Source of the DNA: Stenopsyche tienmushanensis | Taxonomy: Eukaryota; Arthropoda; Insecta; Trichoptera; Stenopsychidae | Length of the DNA: 64,000 nt | Direction: 5' to 3' | NCBI GenBank assembly: GCA_008973525.1 | Contig: WACJ01000519.1 | Location: 434,001 to 498,000 of the forward strand | Shown: piece by piece, positions 21,809 to 33,499 of the stretch | Layout: each line of letters opens with the position of its first letter | Position numbering within the stretch: position 1 is the first letter of the stretch | Notes under the pieces: generated by a model | What the model saw: the letters and a program-made list of their open reading frames with translations, nothing else | Told to the model about the DNA's origin: nothing | The model's database searches: none | Made by a program: the position numbers and the translations under genes

Positions 21809-24588
21809 ATGGGGAGGAAGCTCTGCGGATTTATAGATTTTCGTACTGGATCTCTAATTGTAGGATGGGTTGACCTGGTAATGTATATTTGATTAAAATA
21901 CAAGCATTAATACGGATCGTTTTTTATTACTAATTTGAATAATATTCACGTCTTCACAGATAACCACAATTATTATATTTTTGCTGAGTCTTGGGTCGTA
22001 CCTGTGCGCGTTAACATATGAAGACTCTGATGATCTCCACGAGAATTATTATGCAAAATGTAAGTAATAAACGTTGTAGACTACATTTTTTTATATTAAA
22101 ACATCTGAGATTTTTATATTTCGTTTGACCTGTATTTTTGTCATTTTTGCCGCACTCCGCCGAAACGCACTACACGAATGTTGTGCTCCGCTTTATTGTA
22201 CGAATAAATGCGTTGAGCCGACTTCTAATCTTTGCTTCTTCATCGCGACCATCCACTATCATAATCTTCGGAACTACCCCATCCATACAAATCCTGACAA
22301 TATCCGTAGTTCATTGATGCAGTCTCAGCGATCTAAACTAACATTACAAGCGTCAAAGTTTCGAGTGACCTTTGGGCCCGAGTTTTGCTCTCCGGATAAT
22401 GCAACAACCGCCACTCCAACGCACTCTTTCTTCATCACGATCGATTAATTCCGATGCGGTTGGATTTCCAGAAGTGATTTGAAGGTTTTTATATTTGAAT
22501 CCAGCGCTCTGAATTTCATACCCGCTCCAACTTCTCTTCGTCGGCTAATAACTTTATGAATTTAATTTATATTGACTTGAAATTTACTGAATGTATTCTT
22601 CAACATTGGCTCTTTCCAATACACAGAGAATTTTTTTATTAATTTGTACTAACAAGGCAAAAACGTCCAATAATAAAATGTATTTATGATTCCAGGTCTT
22701 TTGAAAATTGCCCCTCCGACTATGATTTTTTGCCTCATTGGAATTGTGCTGTGTTTCATGTTTTTGTATGGAATATATAAGGTAATATTAAACAATAGAC
22801 TTGATGAACTTGTTTATAAAGATTGTAATAAGTTATATATATTTAATGTGTCTTTATTTTTGCAGAATAAAAAGAATTTTCTCAAACCGTGGTTGGTCGT
22901 ATATGGACTTTCCATTATTCTCATCGTATTCATTGTGCTTCTTCTTGGACACTCATTTGGTTTGGACGATATTAATTTAATTGACGTTGTGTACTATGCG
23001 GTAGGAGTGTCTATGTCAGGTAATATCTAAATACTATATGTTTTTATCTAGCGGGTTAATTTTAAACTGTCATAAACGTAAATGTTATATTCGTATGCTG
23101 AAATCGATAAATTTGGGTCAATCAATACAATGGCGTTTCAAATTGAATTACTTTTGTTACAATGCTGAGTTTTATGTATATAATTCTCGGCTGAAGTCTC
23201 GGCTTTTTTTAAGTCCCGGAGCTCTCGTTTTTTAAAGTCTCGGAGAATCGGCAATTGCTGCGTTTCTAGCCCACCTTTTGGTGGCAATAGGAACTGTAAG
23301 AATTGCATCTGCTTCCTCAGCTGATAGAGTGGAGTTACCAACTTTAATTATTCTTCGTGCTTTTTTAAGGTGCCTCACTGTCTTCATTTGCACTCTTAGA
23401 TCTAGTGGCATGATTCCTACAAGGACAGGGAGGCTGTCTGTAGCAGTTGTTCTGCGCACTCCAGCGATTCTTAGTAGTGGCTGCCGTTGTGCAATGTTTA
23501 GGCTTCGTCTCGCCATCTTGTCTCGTCCATGGTCAATTTTGTGTCAATTGGTCAATTGCTGAGAATTGTGACCTTTTCTGTTATCTATGTCTACCGCCCG
23601 CGATACAATCCTATCCATTCTTCTCTGATTTCGACTTTTCGAAGAGCTGCAAGCACAGAACAGCTTGTAACATTTTTGATTTGATCAGTCCAGCATGTAG
23701 AATATCTTTGTCTTCCTGTTTTCCCTTTAACAGCGTCAATTATAACTGTCTCTTCTCGCCACGTGTCCAAAGAAATGAAGAATGCATTGTACACAAATTG
23801 TGGGCACGATCCTTGACCTTGATTTTCTTCAGAATCGATCGGTTCGTCTACTTTTTGGTCCATGAAACTCATAAAAACTGCCTCCAGCAATACATTTTAA
23901 AAGCCTTTAATGTCCATGTTTCAGCAGCGTATTGAAATCATCTTAAATAATTAAAAAAAAAATTTGTTATGACTATATGAATCTGGGAGAATTTTGTAAC
24001 TGCGAAAACTAAGTAAAAATGCTAAATAAAAAAGTATATTAGGGGAACCCATAAGTAATAAATTATTTTGAGAGCGTGTCGTTACATATCAACTTGCAAT
24101 TCCTTCAAGTCATCGACGCTTAGGTCTTCGCTATGTTCTGCAACGAGTTCTTTGATGTCAAATTCGGCCTAGAGATTCGTCCAGGGACACAATTTATTTG
24201 ACAGGCTGCTTTTCACTCGCAAATCCCTCGAAGTCTCATTCTAAAACCATCCAAACTGAACCCGAAGTTTTGCTCATACACAAAGACAAAATTTTTGACG
24301 AGTCTCTTAACCCGAACTTGTAACCAAGAACACTCATAAGCCGAGGTCCCACTGTATTTGAATTTCATATTTTTATATCCAAAATCAAATGACCTAATCT
24401 TAATTTTTTTGTTAATTTAGTGACCAACAGTTTTTTATATAATTTCAGGTATCAGGACGTACTTTTGGATATTCATCATGGACTATTATCAAGAGATGAA
24501 AAGACAAGAAGAGGCAAATCGCGGGACCGACGACGAAATTCCAATAATGAAAGAACAATATATGATCAACGTAGACCCGATGTGTTGA
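21809..24588 (+). CDS. Gene B: LAPTM4/DUF4728-like four-helix membrane protein, 182 aa
   Basis: Exons 21809-21877, 21960-22059, 22696-22781, 22866-23019 and 24449-24588, GT-AG throughout, phases 0,1,0,1, join to 182 residues. The N-terminus MGRKLCGFIDFRTGSLIVGW keeps the RTG motif of the family but has a single cysteine rather than four. Helix 1 spans exons 1-2 (VDLITTIIIFLLSL), helix 2 is exon 3 (IFCLIGIVLCFMFLYGIY), helices 3 and 4 are in exons 4 and 5 (LVVYGLSIILIVFIVLLL, then VGVSMSGIRTYFWIFIM). The YFW...YYQE motif at the end of helix 4 is shared with gene C. The charged C-terminal tail ends MINVDPMC. An acceptor (ttttcag at 21801) lies 8 bases before ATG, so an upstream exon exists. Intron 4 (1.4 kb) carries two LINE relics and a Tigger relic. 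Localisation to endolysosomal membranes is inferred from family resemblance only. Confidence 0.88.
23190..23560 (-). pseudogene. R1-clade LINE fragment in intron 4 of gene B
   Basis: Minus-strand frame 23516-23232 encodes RQPLLRIAGVRRTTATDSLP and VGIMPLDLRVQM, the segment after the reverse transcriptase in R1-like ORF2 proteins. RT and endonuclease are absent. It is antisense to gene B. Confidence 0.6.
23590..23935 (-). pseudogene. Second LINE fragment (RTE/CR1-like C-terminus) in intron 4 of gene B
   Basis: Minus-strand translation gives AAETWTLKAFKMYCW, then GKTGRQRYSTCWTDQIKNVT and REEWIGL, typical of the C-terminal end of RTE-like reverse transcriptase polyproteins. It is broken by at least one frame change and distinct from the R1-like piece next to it. 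Confidence 0.6.
24060..24354 (-). mobile_element. Tigger relic, internally deleted, in intron 4 of gene B
   Basis: The terminus CAGTGGGACCTCGGCTTATG reads leftward from 24354 (TA beside it). Further in, minus-strand codons give ELVAEHSEDLSVDDLKELQV, a Tigger transposase C-terminal motif, so the N-terminal and catalytic parts are deleted. It stops about 95 bp before exon 5 of gene B. Confidence 0.6.
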
Positions 24589-24599
24589 ATTTGTTTCTT

Positions 24600-27430
24600 G
24601 AATAATTTTTCGTGCCATTTTCGCATAACAATGCAATGGGCGTCTTAATTTTAAAGTACGTTTAATTAAGATATTTGTATTTAGGACGTAACCAATATTT
24701 TTAATCGCATTGATGCGCATCGGTTACTTTTATGTGATTTGAATCGAGTATTAAGTTTTAAAAATGAACAAACGCGTACGTTTCGTCTAACAAAAAATGA
24801 TCCCTGTTTGTGTGTCCGTGAATGTGAGCTGAAAATATGACTGGCAAATTTACAAATGTATCCGCCGTGTTTACATATCGTATGGAATATTTAATAAATT
24901 CGTAAAAAGCAATATGAAAACGTGTTGAATGAATATTATGATTTATTTCGATGATGAATTTTGGTTTGTGCTGCGAATTTGTTTATTGAATACCGATCAA
25001 TTTAAAGTCATATTGGCACATTTTTTAGATTTGTTCTGTGATGCATCCGGTGGCTGTGAATGTGATAGTTGAATAGTTATTTTAAAAATATATGATTGTG
25101 CTATCAATGAGATTATAGTGTTGTTTTGATGCATATTAAGGGATACCCAGAAAAAAGGGCGTTTATATAGATTAAATTCATTTTTTTAAAATAATCACCA
25201 TCGACATTCTAAACCTACCTCCGACTATCGGGCAAGCTTTTTCAATCTGATCGACTGATGAAATACAACACGCAATTTTTTTCAGGATACCCCTAATATA
25301 ATTTACTATAAAAATGTATTATTTTTGATTTTATAAATTGTTTCAAAGTCCTTAAAATTATAAAATTTTTTAGAGGATATATTTTTTTTGCAAGTATTAA
25401 TGTTATATATTGATAAGTCACAGATAATACCTTCTTAAAGGTGCTGTATAAACCATATACATGTGTTGATATTTTTAATTTTACATTTTTTACTTAAATA
25501 ATCATCGTTTTGGGATGCGTATTTGACGTTAATTGTGTTGAACGTCTCAAATATATCAATACACTTTATTACGTGAGGATAATGTTTTCGTTGTAATCCT
25601 TTGAGGATTTCTGTGATTGTAATAACATTTAGTTTTATAAAAATACATAATAAAGTTATATAAAGCTTATATCATTGGAATTTTAATTTTAGTTTATTGA
25701 TTAATTTTATTATTAAGATACATATCTAATATATAAAAATGCATATCCGTTTGTTCGTATGTAATGCGTTGCCATACCGTTCATCAGAATGCGATAAAAC
25801 GTTTGTCAACTTATTGTTTACACTTGCGGAAATAACATAAGCATAGTAAAAATTTGTATACGCAGTTCGTTATGCGAGACGTGGCATTACAACGCATGCC
25901 GGATTTAATATTTATACGCTAGATTCTCACAGTAGGCTTATGTTTATGCTATTATTGTAAAATATTTAGAGTCCTTATTCGTTGCCAATTTAATTCGTTT
26001 AATATCTACCAAACCATTACCACTTTTCCTATTTAATCTTTTATTGCCCATTTGAATAATTAACGATTAGCAATAAAATGTAATGCGGCCGAAGGATTTT
26101 GTTAGAAGCTGATATTATTTATACGCGTTTGCTAAACAAGTTTCCACGCTTCTGTGTATTTTGTGTTTGGTTTTATTTCGGCTTTTACAGAAAAATATAA
26201 TCAGTAGTCTGACGATGGTTGAAGTTGAAACTCGGCTAGACTAAAAATAATTTATCGTTGATCAATCTGAAATAATTAGTGCTTTCAATTTAATTTAACC
26301 GAGGTTAAAAAATATAGATAAAATGCAGAGCTTTCAAGAAAACTGCTGTTGTTTCGATTTGAAAATTCGTCTCATAGGATGATTTGATACGGTATTTATA
26401 TACTTAGATTGAATAAATTGCAATAAAAACGCTTTAATTACTTATATATCGGTAGTGTCAAAAATACTTGCTGTTTTTTTTTATACATTCTGTTGATTTG
26501 CACGATTTATAATCGTTTTACTGCTATACGCTTATATATCTTAGCATAATGTTGAAGCTAACGGAAGACCTAACGGGCTATAAACCAGGTTTAGGTATCG
26601 AAGACAATGTTTTAAGATACAATATATGATAGATACATAAAAAAATAGATTTACAACGAAAGAATTAGACTGAATAAAAATGAGTGCTTAAAAAAATGTT
26701 TTGCATACAAGCACCCGCTCCGTTAATAATTGAAAATTTTTAGCGCTCGTTGACGTCAAGGATCTTATGTCTTTTATTTTAAGCATGCATTCCGAGTACA
26801 TAAAATGCAATGGATGTTTTTACCTTGAAATTCTATTTGTTATTCGCAAATGATACAGACCAATGATATAACGATCCCGCCCTGGTTAATGGTGAAAGCA
26901 ATGTTTGTGTTAACGTTGATGTATCTAATATTTTTCTCTATAGATAGGTTTTGTTTCGCCTCAAAAAAGAGAATTCCGCTTAACAAAAAGCTGCCAAATT
27001 AAGATATATAAGAGCCAAAACAATAATGCACCTTAATGTTTTTATTATACAGCATTTGGCTTTATGATATTTATATATTCAGATATGTCGAAATGTCAAT
27101 TATATTCTCAAAATGTATATCTCCGAAACGTTAATTAACGAGATTGATGAATTGATACATTTAATTAAAAGCGTCTCCGCTTCCTGTTTTGCAAAACATG
27201 ATTGTTTCATTATTAATAAGAGAAGCTTTTAATATTAAAGCAAGTTACATCCAAATATATAATTTTGTCGTCGAATAAAGATCTTACCATATACAAAAGT
27301 AAATTAGGATCAACGAGTTTGAGCAATTTTACATCATACCAGAAAACAAACCGATGAAGCTGTACATCCGCACATATATTAAAACCGTGGCAGAAATTAA
27401 ACCTATTTGAATTGAATCATATTGGACTAT
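24600..27430. other. AT-rich intergenic stretch
   Basis: No gene recognised. 25727-25920 begins tctaatatataaaaatgc and carries gtttgttcgtatg, as many insect Helitron-like or similar repeats do (weak). The motif acctccgactatcggg at 25216 is shared with each unit of the 398-bp array. Confidence 0.25.
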
Positions 27431-27439
27431 TTTTTCTAG

Positions 27440-27830
27440 ATAATTACCAGAAATATTAAGATGTACCACATGAACGTTCGGAATCCAGAATTTGTCTCAT
27501 ACAGTAATTTTGCGCTCAAATCGCTCATGCAGAATGTCCATCGTGGCATGCGCTATATAGCGCCATACTGTCGGAACCACAAGTCGTCGGTATTCATATC
27601 ATCCAGTTAAACCACAAGAAGTTGCTTATCATCGATATATAGCGATTCGACTTGATCAAACTGAGCACTAATTTTGAAAATATTTTTTGATAATTTACAC
27701 ACGCCGTTCAACGCTCTAATCTTCCATGGTGATTTGCCATACACTACTGAATAATTCGCAATAAATTTGATGGATGTTGCTTTAACAACATGGCCGCTAT
27801 AACTTAACAAACTTAGAGCGTCCATATTGA
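27440..27830 (-). pseudogene. DD34E-type (IS630/Tc1 superfamily) transposase fragment
   Basis: The minus strand encodes an N-terminal part (27825-27607) and, after a stop, DDMNTDDLWFRQYGA and ATMDILHERFE, matching the LWFQQDGA...T...ATMDLL region of DDE_3-type transposases. Broken by stops. A second fragment of the same family lies at 30835-30990 on the plus strand. Confidence 0.55.
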
Positions 27831-27839
27831 AAGACCCTA

Positions 27840-28620
27840 TACAAAAAAGTAAACAGAACTCTTTTGTTGTTCAAATCATAGAAATATTAAATTCATATTT
27901 AAAGACAATCGACGATTACAATACCTTTATCGATTGCTAATATTCGAACTTACACAGAACATTTTTAAATGGCGGTGGATCTATGATGGGCTGAAATTCC
28001 GAATCTTCATATGGAACGATGTAACATTAATTATTCTCTGTTTTGTTGCGAGCTTCTTTATGACTTCATTCGTCTAGTCTTTGATCATTCCATCATGGAC
28101 ACATCTTGATGAAATTCCACGTCTTTCTGAAGATGTATCCATCCTTAATGCGTCCTCCAAGTCTGAACCATCATTTGCTTGGGAATTACGAGTATTCTTG
28201 GGATAACCTTAGCCTTGCTTAGAATTGCTCTGTTGATGATCTTGACCTGCGCGTGAGCCTACTAATTTAAAAACAGGAAAAACTTGTCATTATTAAGCTT
28301 TGAAGCCACTAATAACAATTTTGATTGACCGCCTTTTTATTGCATCGTTTATAAATCTTAGGAAGCGCTGACTTATCTCTTGCAATAAATGTAATAATGT
28401 CAATGGTGTATTGGCTTTTGGTTGGCATAATCACCATATGCAAATAACTTCCGCGATCGTGGCTTGGAGAAGATCTTTTTATGATCATTTGGAGCAGTGA
28501 GTGGTCGCTATAATGCGTGGATTTGCTCAGATCGTAGATATTTTTTGTTCTAAATAAATGAATTTAATAACGATGATCATCAAATCGGAGTTCATCAACG
28601 ATACATCAAATGGGCATATA
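27840..28620. other. Unassigned AT-rich stretch
   Basis: No gene, TE terminus or repeat recognised. Confidence 0.3.
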
Positions 28621-28625
28621 AACAC

Positions 28626-29433
28626 TACCGACAATAAGTTTGGAAACGCCTTCTTTTTTATGTAAAAACATAAGTAATTGTTACAAATACTTTTTAAAAA
28701 CTTTTTTACAAAGTTATAATCTTTTTGCTTAACAATACATCATAATGTGCATTTGAATCGCAATACAAACGCAAGAAAAAATATTTTCTTGAAAATTTAT
28801 TAACATATTCAGTATTTATGTAGATACTGAAAACTAGGATCAACCAAATTAACTATCGCGATTCGTACTTTAATTATTAAACTACGAAAAGGCTTTTACA
28901 ATCAGGAAGATAGCCATCAATGAGGTGCTTTATACCATTAGAAGACATCAGGAGACTGGGACTTTGACTGACAGAAAAATACCGGACCGTCCAAAATTTA
29001 GCAAGAAAGACGGTAATAATTTTATTATATTATCTTCGTCTTACAGCCTCCCAGTTGACCGCAAAATTGGATGAAACTTGATCATCTAACGTGTTTGTTT
29101 CAAATTCATATGGGCGTGTAGCGCTAAATAATCACAAAATAAACAAATTGAATAAACAGAATGGAATACTTTGGGCAAAAAAATAAAAAAACCGGAAAAT
29201 TTATTATCTTTTGGATAGACAAATCCAAATTAACGGAAAATTAAATACAAAAAAGCTACTAGAAAATACTTCAAGCAAATATAATGCCTTCAGGTCTTCG
29301 AATATTAGGGCAAAACTTTACATTCCAGCAAGATAACGATGTCAGACATCGATATCAATCGAAAAACGAAAAGTTGTTTGCATATTTGTGCCAATATCTA
29401 TTTAAATAAGCGTTTCCAAACTTATTGTCGGTT
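28626..29433 (+). mobile_element. Tc1-like element, decayed
   Basis: CCGACAATAAGTTTGGAAAC at about 28629 is mirrored at 29409-29431. Inside, plus-strand codons read VLYTIRRHQETGTLTDRK (paired HTH region), GRPK-like sequence, and late FQQDNDVRHR (catalytic Asp). Many stops. At 0.8 kb it is shorter than intact Tc1 elements. A sister relic is at 58460-58760. Confidence 0.7.
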
Positions 29434-29829
29434 GTGTTTTTTCGAAGATACTTTACCTTTTTAGTCTTTTTAAGCCGACATTCGACAAATTATTCTAATA
29501 AATCAGTCGAGCGCGACTTATAGGCTGGCTATATAATTACAATCGAATGCTAAAATTCGCAAAAAATAGCCACTATATGAAGTTTATTTGCTTGAAAATT
29601 ATCACGTCTTATATAATGTACTCGTGCCGCATTTTTTAAAAATAATTTGCGTTCAATAGGTCTTAATATTTTTAGATATGTGACATCACAATTTCTTTTT
29701 GCCACCATTGCGACAATTTTTCATTGAACTTGAAGGTCTTTCATTAAAAAATATGAGGGTCATTCCTCAAGTCACCACTTCCAACATTTCCAACAAGTCT
29801 TCCTGGTCAATTTCGTTTTGTTGAGTTCG

Positions 29830-30620
29830 TAATAATTCTGTAGATATGTTCGGGTATGGCGTCCGATCACGAGGCATTCGTCATGTCAGCAGTCTGAAAA
29901 GTGGACCGGTTGGACACACAGACCTCGTGGCCACTCCGTCCTCTTTTAGGACTTTTTGCAGTATTTACAAAGATGAATTCTATGATCTGTACCATCACAG
30001 ATGCCCCCTCAAAGGCTAACCTTTATAGGTGGCTTGCGGCAAATGTGGTTGCGAACGACTTTAGACTAACCCCACCCATAAAAACAAAAGTTAGTTTCAA
30101 ATTACAAAATCTAGCTAGTTTTTTCTTCGCGGCCACTCGAAATTGAAAACGAGCGTGTCCTTGCGGACATAGATCCAGATTTTGCACCTTGCTGTGCATT
30201 TTTATTGAGCGGGTTGACAAGATGTGAAGAAATAGACGCATACTTCATCCTGAAAAACTCGGCATACACTAGATTGAAACATCATCACGACGCTGTTTTT
30301 GTTCCATTGTGAGCAAACGCGGCACCCATCTTGCGCACAGCTTTCTCATGTCCAAATTTTCAGTCAATATGCGATGTACAGCATTTTTTTAAATGCCCAT
30401 CAAGTCTGCTAGCTCATGCACTTACAGTCGACGATCATCCAATAACATTTGGTGGGTTTTATTCACCATTTCTGGAGTGGTTACCTCATTTGGCCGAACA
30501 CTGCGCTTTTCATCTTGGCAGATCGTACGGCTTCGTCTAACCTCGCCTTGTCCATGATGTATTTATTGCAACTCGACTCTATAATGGTATTTTTTCAGAA
30601 TGTCATATAGTGTACCAAAA
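29830..30620. repeat. Composite repeat copy 2 (block Y then mariner relic, inverted to copy 1)
   Basis: 29840-30110 is block Y (gtccgatcacgaggcattcg, ggaccggttggacac). 30110-30195 matches the Y-mariner junction of copy 1. 30195-30540 is the mariner relic, here on the minus strand (acagctttctcatgtccaaattttcag is the antisense of the LDMKKLCA region). Confidence 0.6.
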
Positions 30621-30834
30621 GTATATATCATGGTATTTTTTTTAAATGACGCTCGCGCTGCGCGTGACCCACGGTGCGGTCATCGAAGCCGGAGAAACGT
30701 CACGGTTGGTAGCCGTGACGGCGGCGAGGGAACATACCGGGGGCTCGCGAGATCGGTGGCGCCCCAGGGCTGTTACAATACATTATAATAATATTTAATA
30801 TGTTGCTTTTAAAATAGTGTTATTTAACTTTTTC

Positions 30835-30990
30835 CAACAAGACAGCGCTGCATGCCACACAGCACATACCACGATGGACATTCTGCATGAGCGATTTGAG
30901 TGCAAAATTAAACTTCCCGAATACATACCACCAAGCAAAGCACAGTGGATATTTGAACGGCATTATATTTCATTCTTATTGCCATAAAAT
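30835..30990 (+). pseudogene. DD34E-type transposase fragment
   Basis: Plus-strand codons read FQQDSAACHTAHTTMDILHE then ERFECKI and PPSKAQWIF, matching the catalytic middle part of the family seen at 27440-27830 (which is on the other strand). Confidence 0.55.
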
Positions 30991-30994
30991 ATTC

Positions 30995-31940
30995 TTTCAA
31001 ATACAATAAAAATTGAGTGAATATCTCACACACAATTTGTTTAATTTGCATTTAAAAACTGAGCGTCCTTATTGATAGGCCTTGTATTATTTTTTTATAA
31101 ATCTCATTAATGGCAGCAAAAAATACGCGTTTCCTGAACCGTGTCTCGATGCAAACTGATTGTACAAATACAAGCTTTCATTATGCAAATTCGCATTTTT
31201 AGCACGTTTTTATACAATTGTTTATGAAAAAAAAGCATATTATATTTGTCAACATGCTTTTATAGATCTTCCAATAGATCAAAGATCTCATAAACGCTAA
31301 CAAATCTAATTCATTTAAATTTATACAGCTTTTCTTTACGACTTTTAACATATGTGAAATGAAGCATTAAACGCTGAAAGGCTTTTTGTTTGAATTTAAA
31401 GAGCCAAATTTGGATTTTTAATCATGAGAATGGATCCATTTAATTTACATAAGTGTGCCGCATTTTTACGCGGTCCATTACCAATTTACCGCGTAAAAAT
31501 GATTGGACGTTCAAATAACAACAAAACTAAAGGAATTTCGTCCATTCCTTATGTCAAGCCAAATGTTACCAATTTAAAACGTCATAATATCGCTTTATCT
31601 GTCTTCTTAATCTCATCTCAATCTATTTTCATGTGGGAAGAAAAAGCATCAAGAAAACCTTTCATCTCTAGAAAAATCTCATTTGGAAATTGTCCACGCA
31701 CTATAAGAAAACGTTTTGGGAAATGACGCGTTTTTGAAACCGCTTTTATATCTAAAACAACATCTTACACGCGCCCATAAGATGGACTATGAATAAATTC
31801 GAAATACGTCAATAGCGAGTTTTTCGGAAATTTTTTTTGCGAAATAACGCACTAATACGTTTTTTGTAGCTGTATTTTCGCCAAAAATGAGCAATAATTT
31901 TGCGCATGAATTAAAATAACATTATTTTACGTTTGAGTTG
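30995..31940. other. Unassigned AT-rich stretch
   Basis: No recognised gene. The imperfect inverted motif tttttacgcgg / ccgcgtaaaaa at 31456-31500 is the only structure noted. Confidence 0.3.
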
Positions 31941-31949
31941 TTTACTCAT

Positions 31950-32185
31950 TAGGTGTGTCTGAAAATAGCGACACTTTTGGGAAAATTGGCAATAAACAAA
32001 TCATCGTTTGTGTTTGGATGTTCTAATGTTGAATTTCTCATATTGCAATGTACAGTTGGTAGAAATTCAGTTTGTTTGGTCGCAAGTGTTTGTCGGCTAT
32101 TTTGTTTAGTAACAGTAAATTCTTCCGATGGAGAGGTCGTTGCGTGCTGCTACCCGCCAACTCTTTTTGGATTTTTTTTCTTTTT
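31950..32185 (+). mobile_element. mariner 5' fragment (upstream of LINE)
   Basis: 32058-32160 aligns with the 5' part of the mariner at 43155 (shared cagtaaattcttccgatgga and tcgttgcgtgctgctaccc-like sequence). It ends in a T-rich run where the LINE poly(A) starts. Confidence 0.45.
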
Positions 32186-33232
32186 TCCTGTGGGAATTTT
32201 ACATAAGACACCCTGAGTTTGATACCAAGGTAGTGTCAGATTCTTACTGACTAAACCCCTCCCTTGTTCTTCTCTGACCCCCCCCCCTGGTATTGTTTTC
32301 CACATTACTTCGGGAGGACAGGTAGTCTGGTCTTAGGTAATTGGCCCTATTCTAGCGTTAGAGAGCCGCTCGGCGCCTTTCTGTTTCACTGCCTTCTTTG
32401 GCGCTCAGAATTTCTTCAACTTAATCGCGCCAAATGTCCCAGTTCTTCTTGCTTGCCATCATGTTGTGGATCCCATGGTGATGGTGGTTGATGGTGTTTC
32501 TGTGGGGTGTTCAAGCCTCACAGTCAGTGATGGTGTGTTCGGCATCGTCGACCTCTGCTTGGTGGTGGTGGCACACCGTGTTTTCGGGCCCTCCACCGGC
32601 TTACGACCGGGATAAGTTGGTGGTTGCCAGACTTCCTACAGTTTCTGGTCATGCTCGTTGTGGGTTTTGGGATCTTCAAAATCCAACGTGCTCTTCTTTA
32701 CCTGGAGGTCCAGTGGGGGGATTCCAGCAATCATGGGCACCACTTCTTCAGATACAGTTCCGTATACTACGGTGACTCAGAGCGCTTCCTGCCTCTGGAC
32801 CCCAGCCAGCTTCTTCTTAACTCGCTTATGGTACGTCTTCTACACGGCTTTGGTCCTCTGATATTAGGTATGAGCCGTCCGAGCTCACTGACTACCTTCT
32901 GCGCAGCTGCTTCAATATGTTTTCTGAAGATCAGCTTGTTGTCCAAGAAGATCCCTAGATATCTCAGAAATTTGCTGTATTCAACCTCGTGACCATTCAC
33001 AACAAGCCTTTTGACCCTCGGTCTTCTTCTTCTAGTGCAGATCATTGCCTCCGTTATTTCTGCCGTCAGCTGCAGGCGATTTTCCCGCATCCATGAGTTG
33101 ATTCTGTCGAGGGCTTCATTGCCCGTCGCCTCTGTTTCCCATGGATGTCGAGCTGTCACCAACAATGCGACGTCATCCGCGAAGGCAAGGAGTTCTGCTC
33201 CGTGTGGCATCTTTATTGTCAGCAGACTGTTG
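32185..33232 (-). mobile_element. R1-clade LINE, 5'-truncated
   Basis: Minus strand encodes FADDVALLVTARHPWE (33185 region), NRLQLTAEITEAMICTRRR and LRYLGIFLDNK, and its 3' part is closely similar to the LINE at 14434-16125 (shared taaacccctcccttgttctt). Frame breaks abound. The T-run at 32170-32185 is its poly(A) tail. Two mariner pieces border it. Confidence 0.8.
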
Positions 33233-33490
33233 TCTTTTGGATTCTCGAGTATAGAGACACACCCATATTTCATCCCCTGTCACGATAGCGTCCAGAAAAG
33301 CTTCTCCCTCCTGTGCAGCATTTATATTCTGGGAATCTATCTCGTACACAGCTTCTTGTAACCAAGTTTTTTGACACAAGATCACCAAGGAGATTTCAAG
33401 AAATGTCATGAAATTCTGCGTGAAGGTCGTCAAGCGTCACACGGCGGTCATATCGCATTTGTTCTTCAATTTTTGAACAAGCTCATCAAA
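33233..33490 (-). pseudogene. mariner transposase fragment (cecropia/mauritiana-like)
   Basis: Minus strand encodes GEAFLDAIVTGDEIWVCLYT, the first catalytic Asp region of mariner, preceded by a decayed HTH part. It is oriented opposite to the mariner piece on the other side of the LINE, so the two sides are not simply one split element. Confidence 0.65.
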
Positions 33491-33499
33491 AATTACTGA

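Noticed and set aside
22125..22448. 107-codon frame in intron 2 of gene B
   Set aside because: No domain and inside a well-supported intron.
25727..25920. Helitron
   Set aside because: Only a weak resemblance of the 5' edge; no hairpin plus CTRR 3' end or helicase found.
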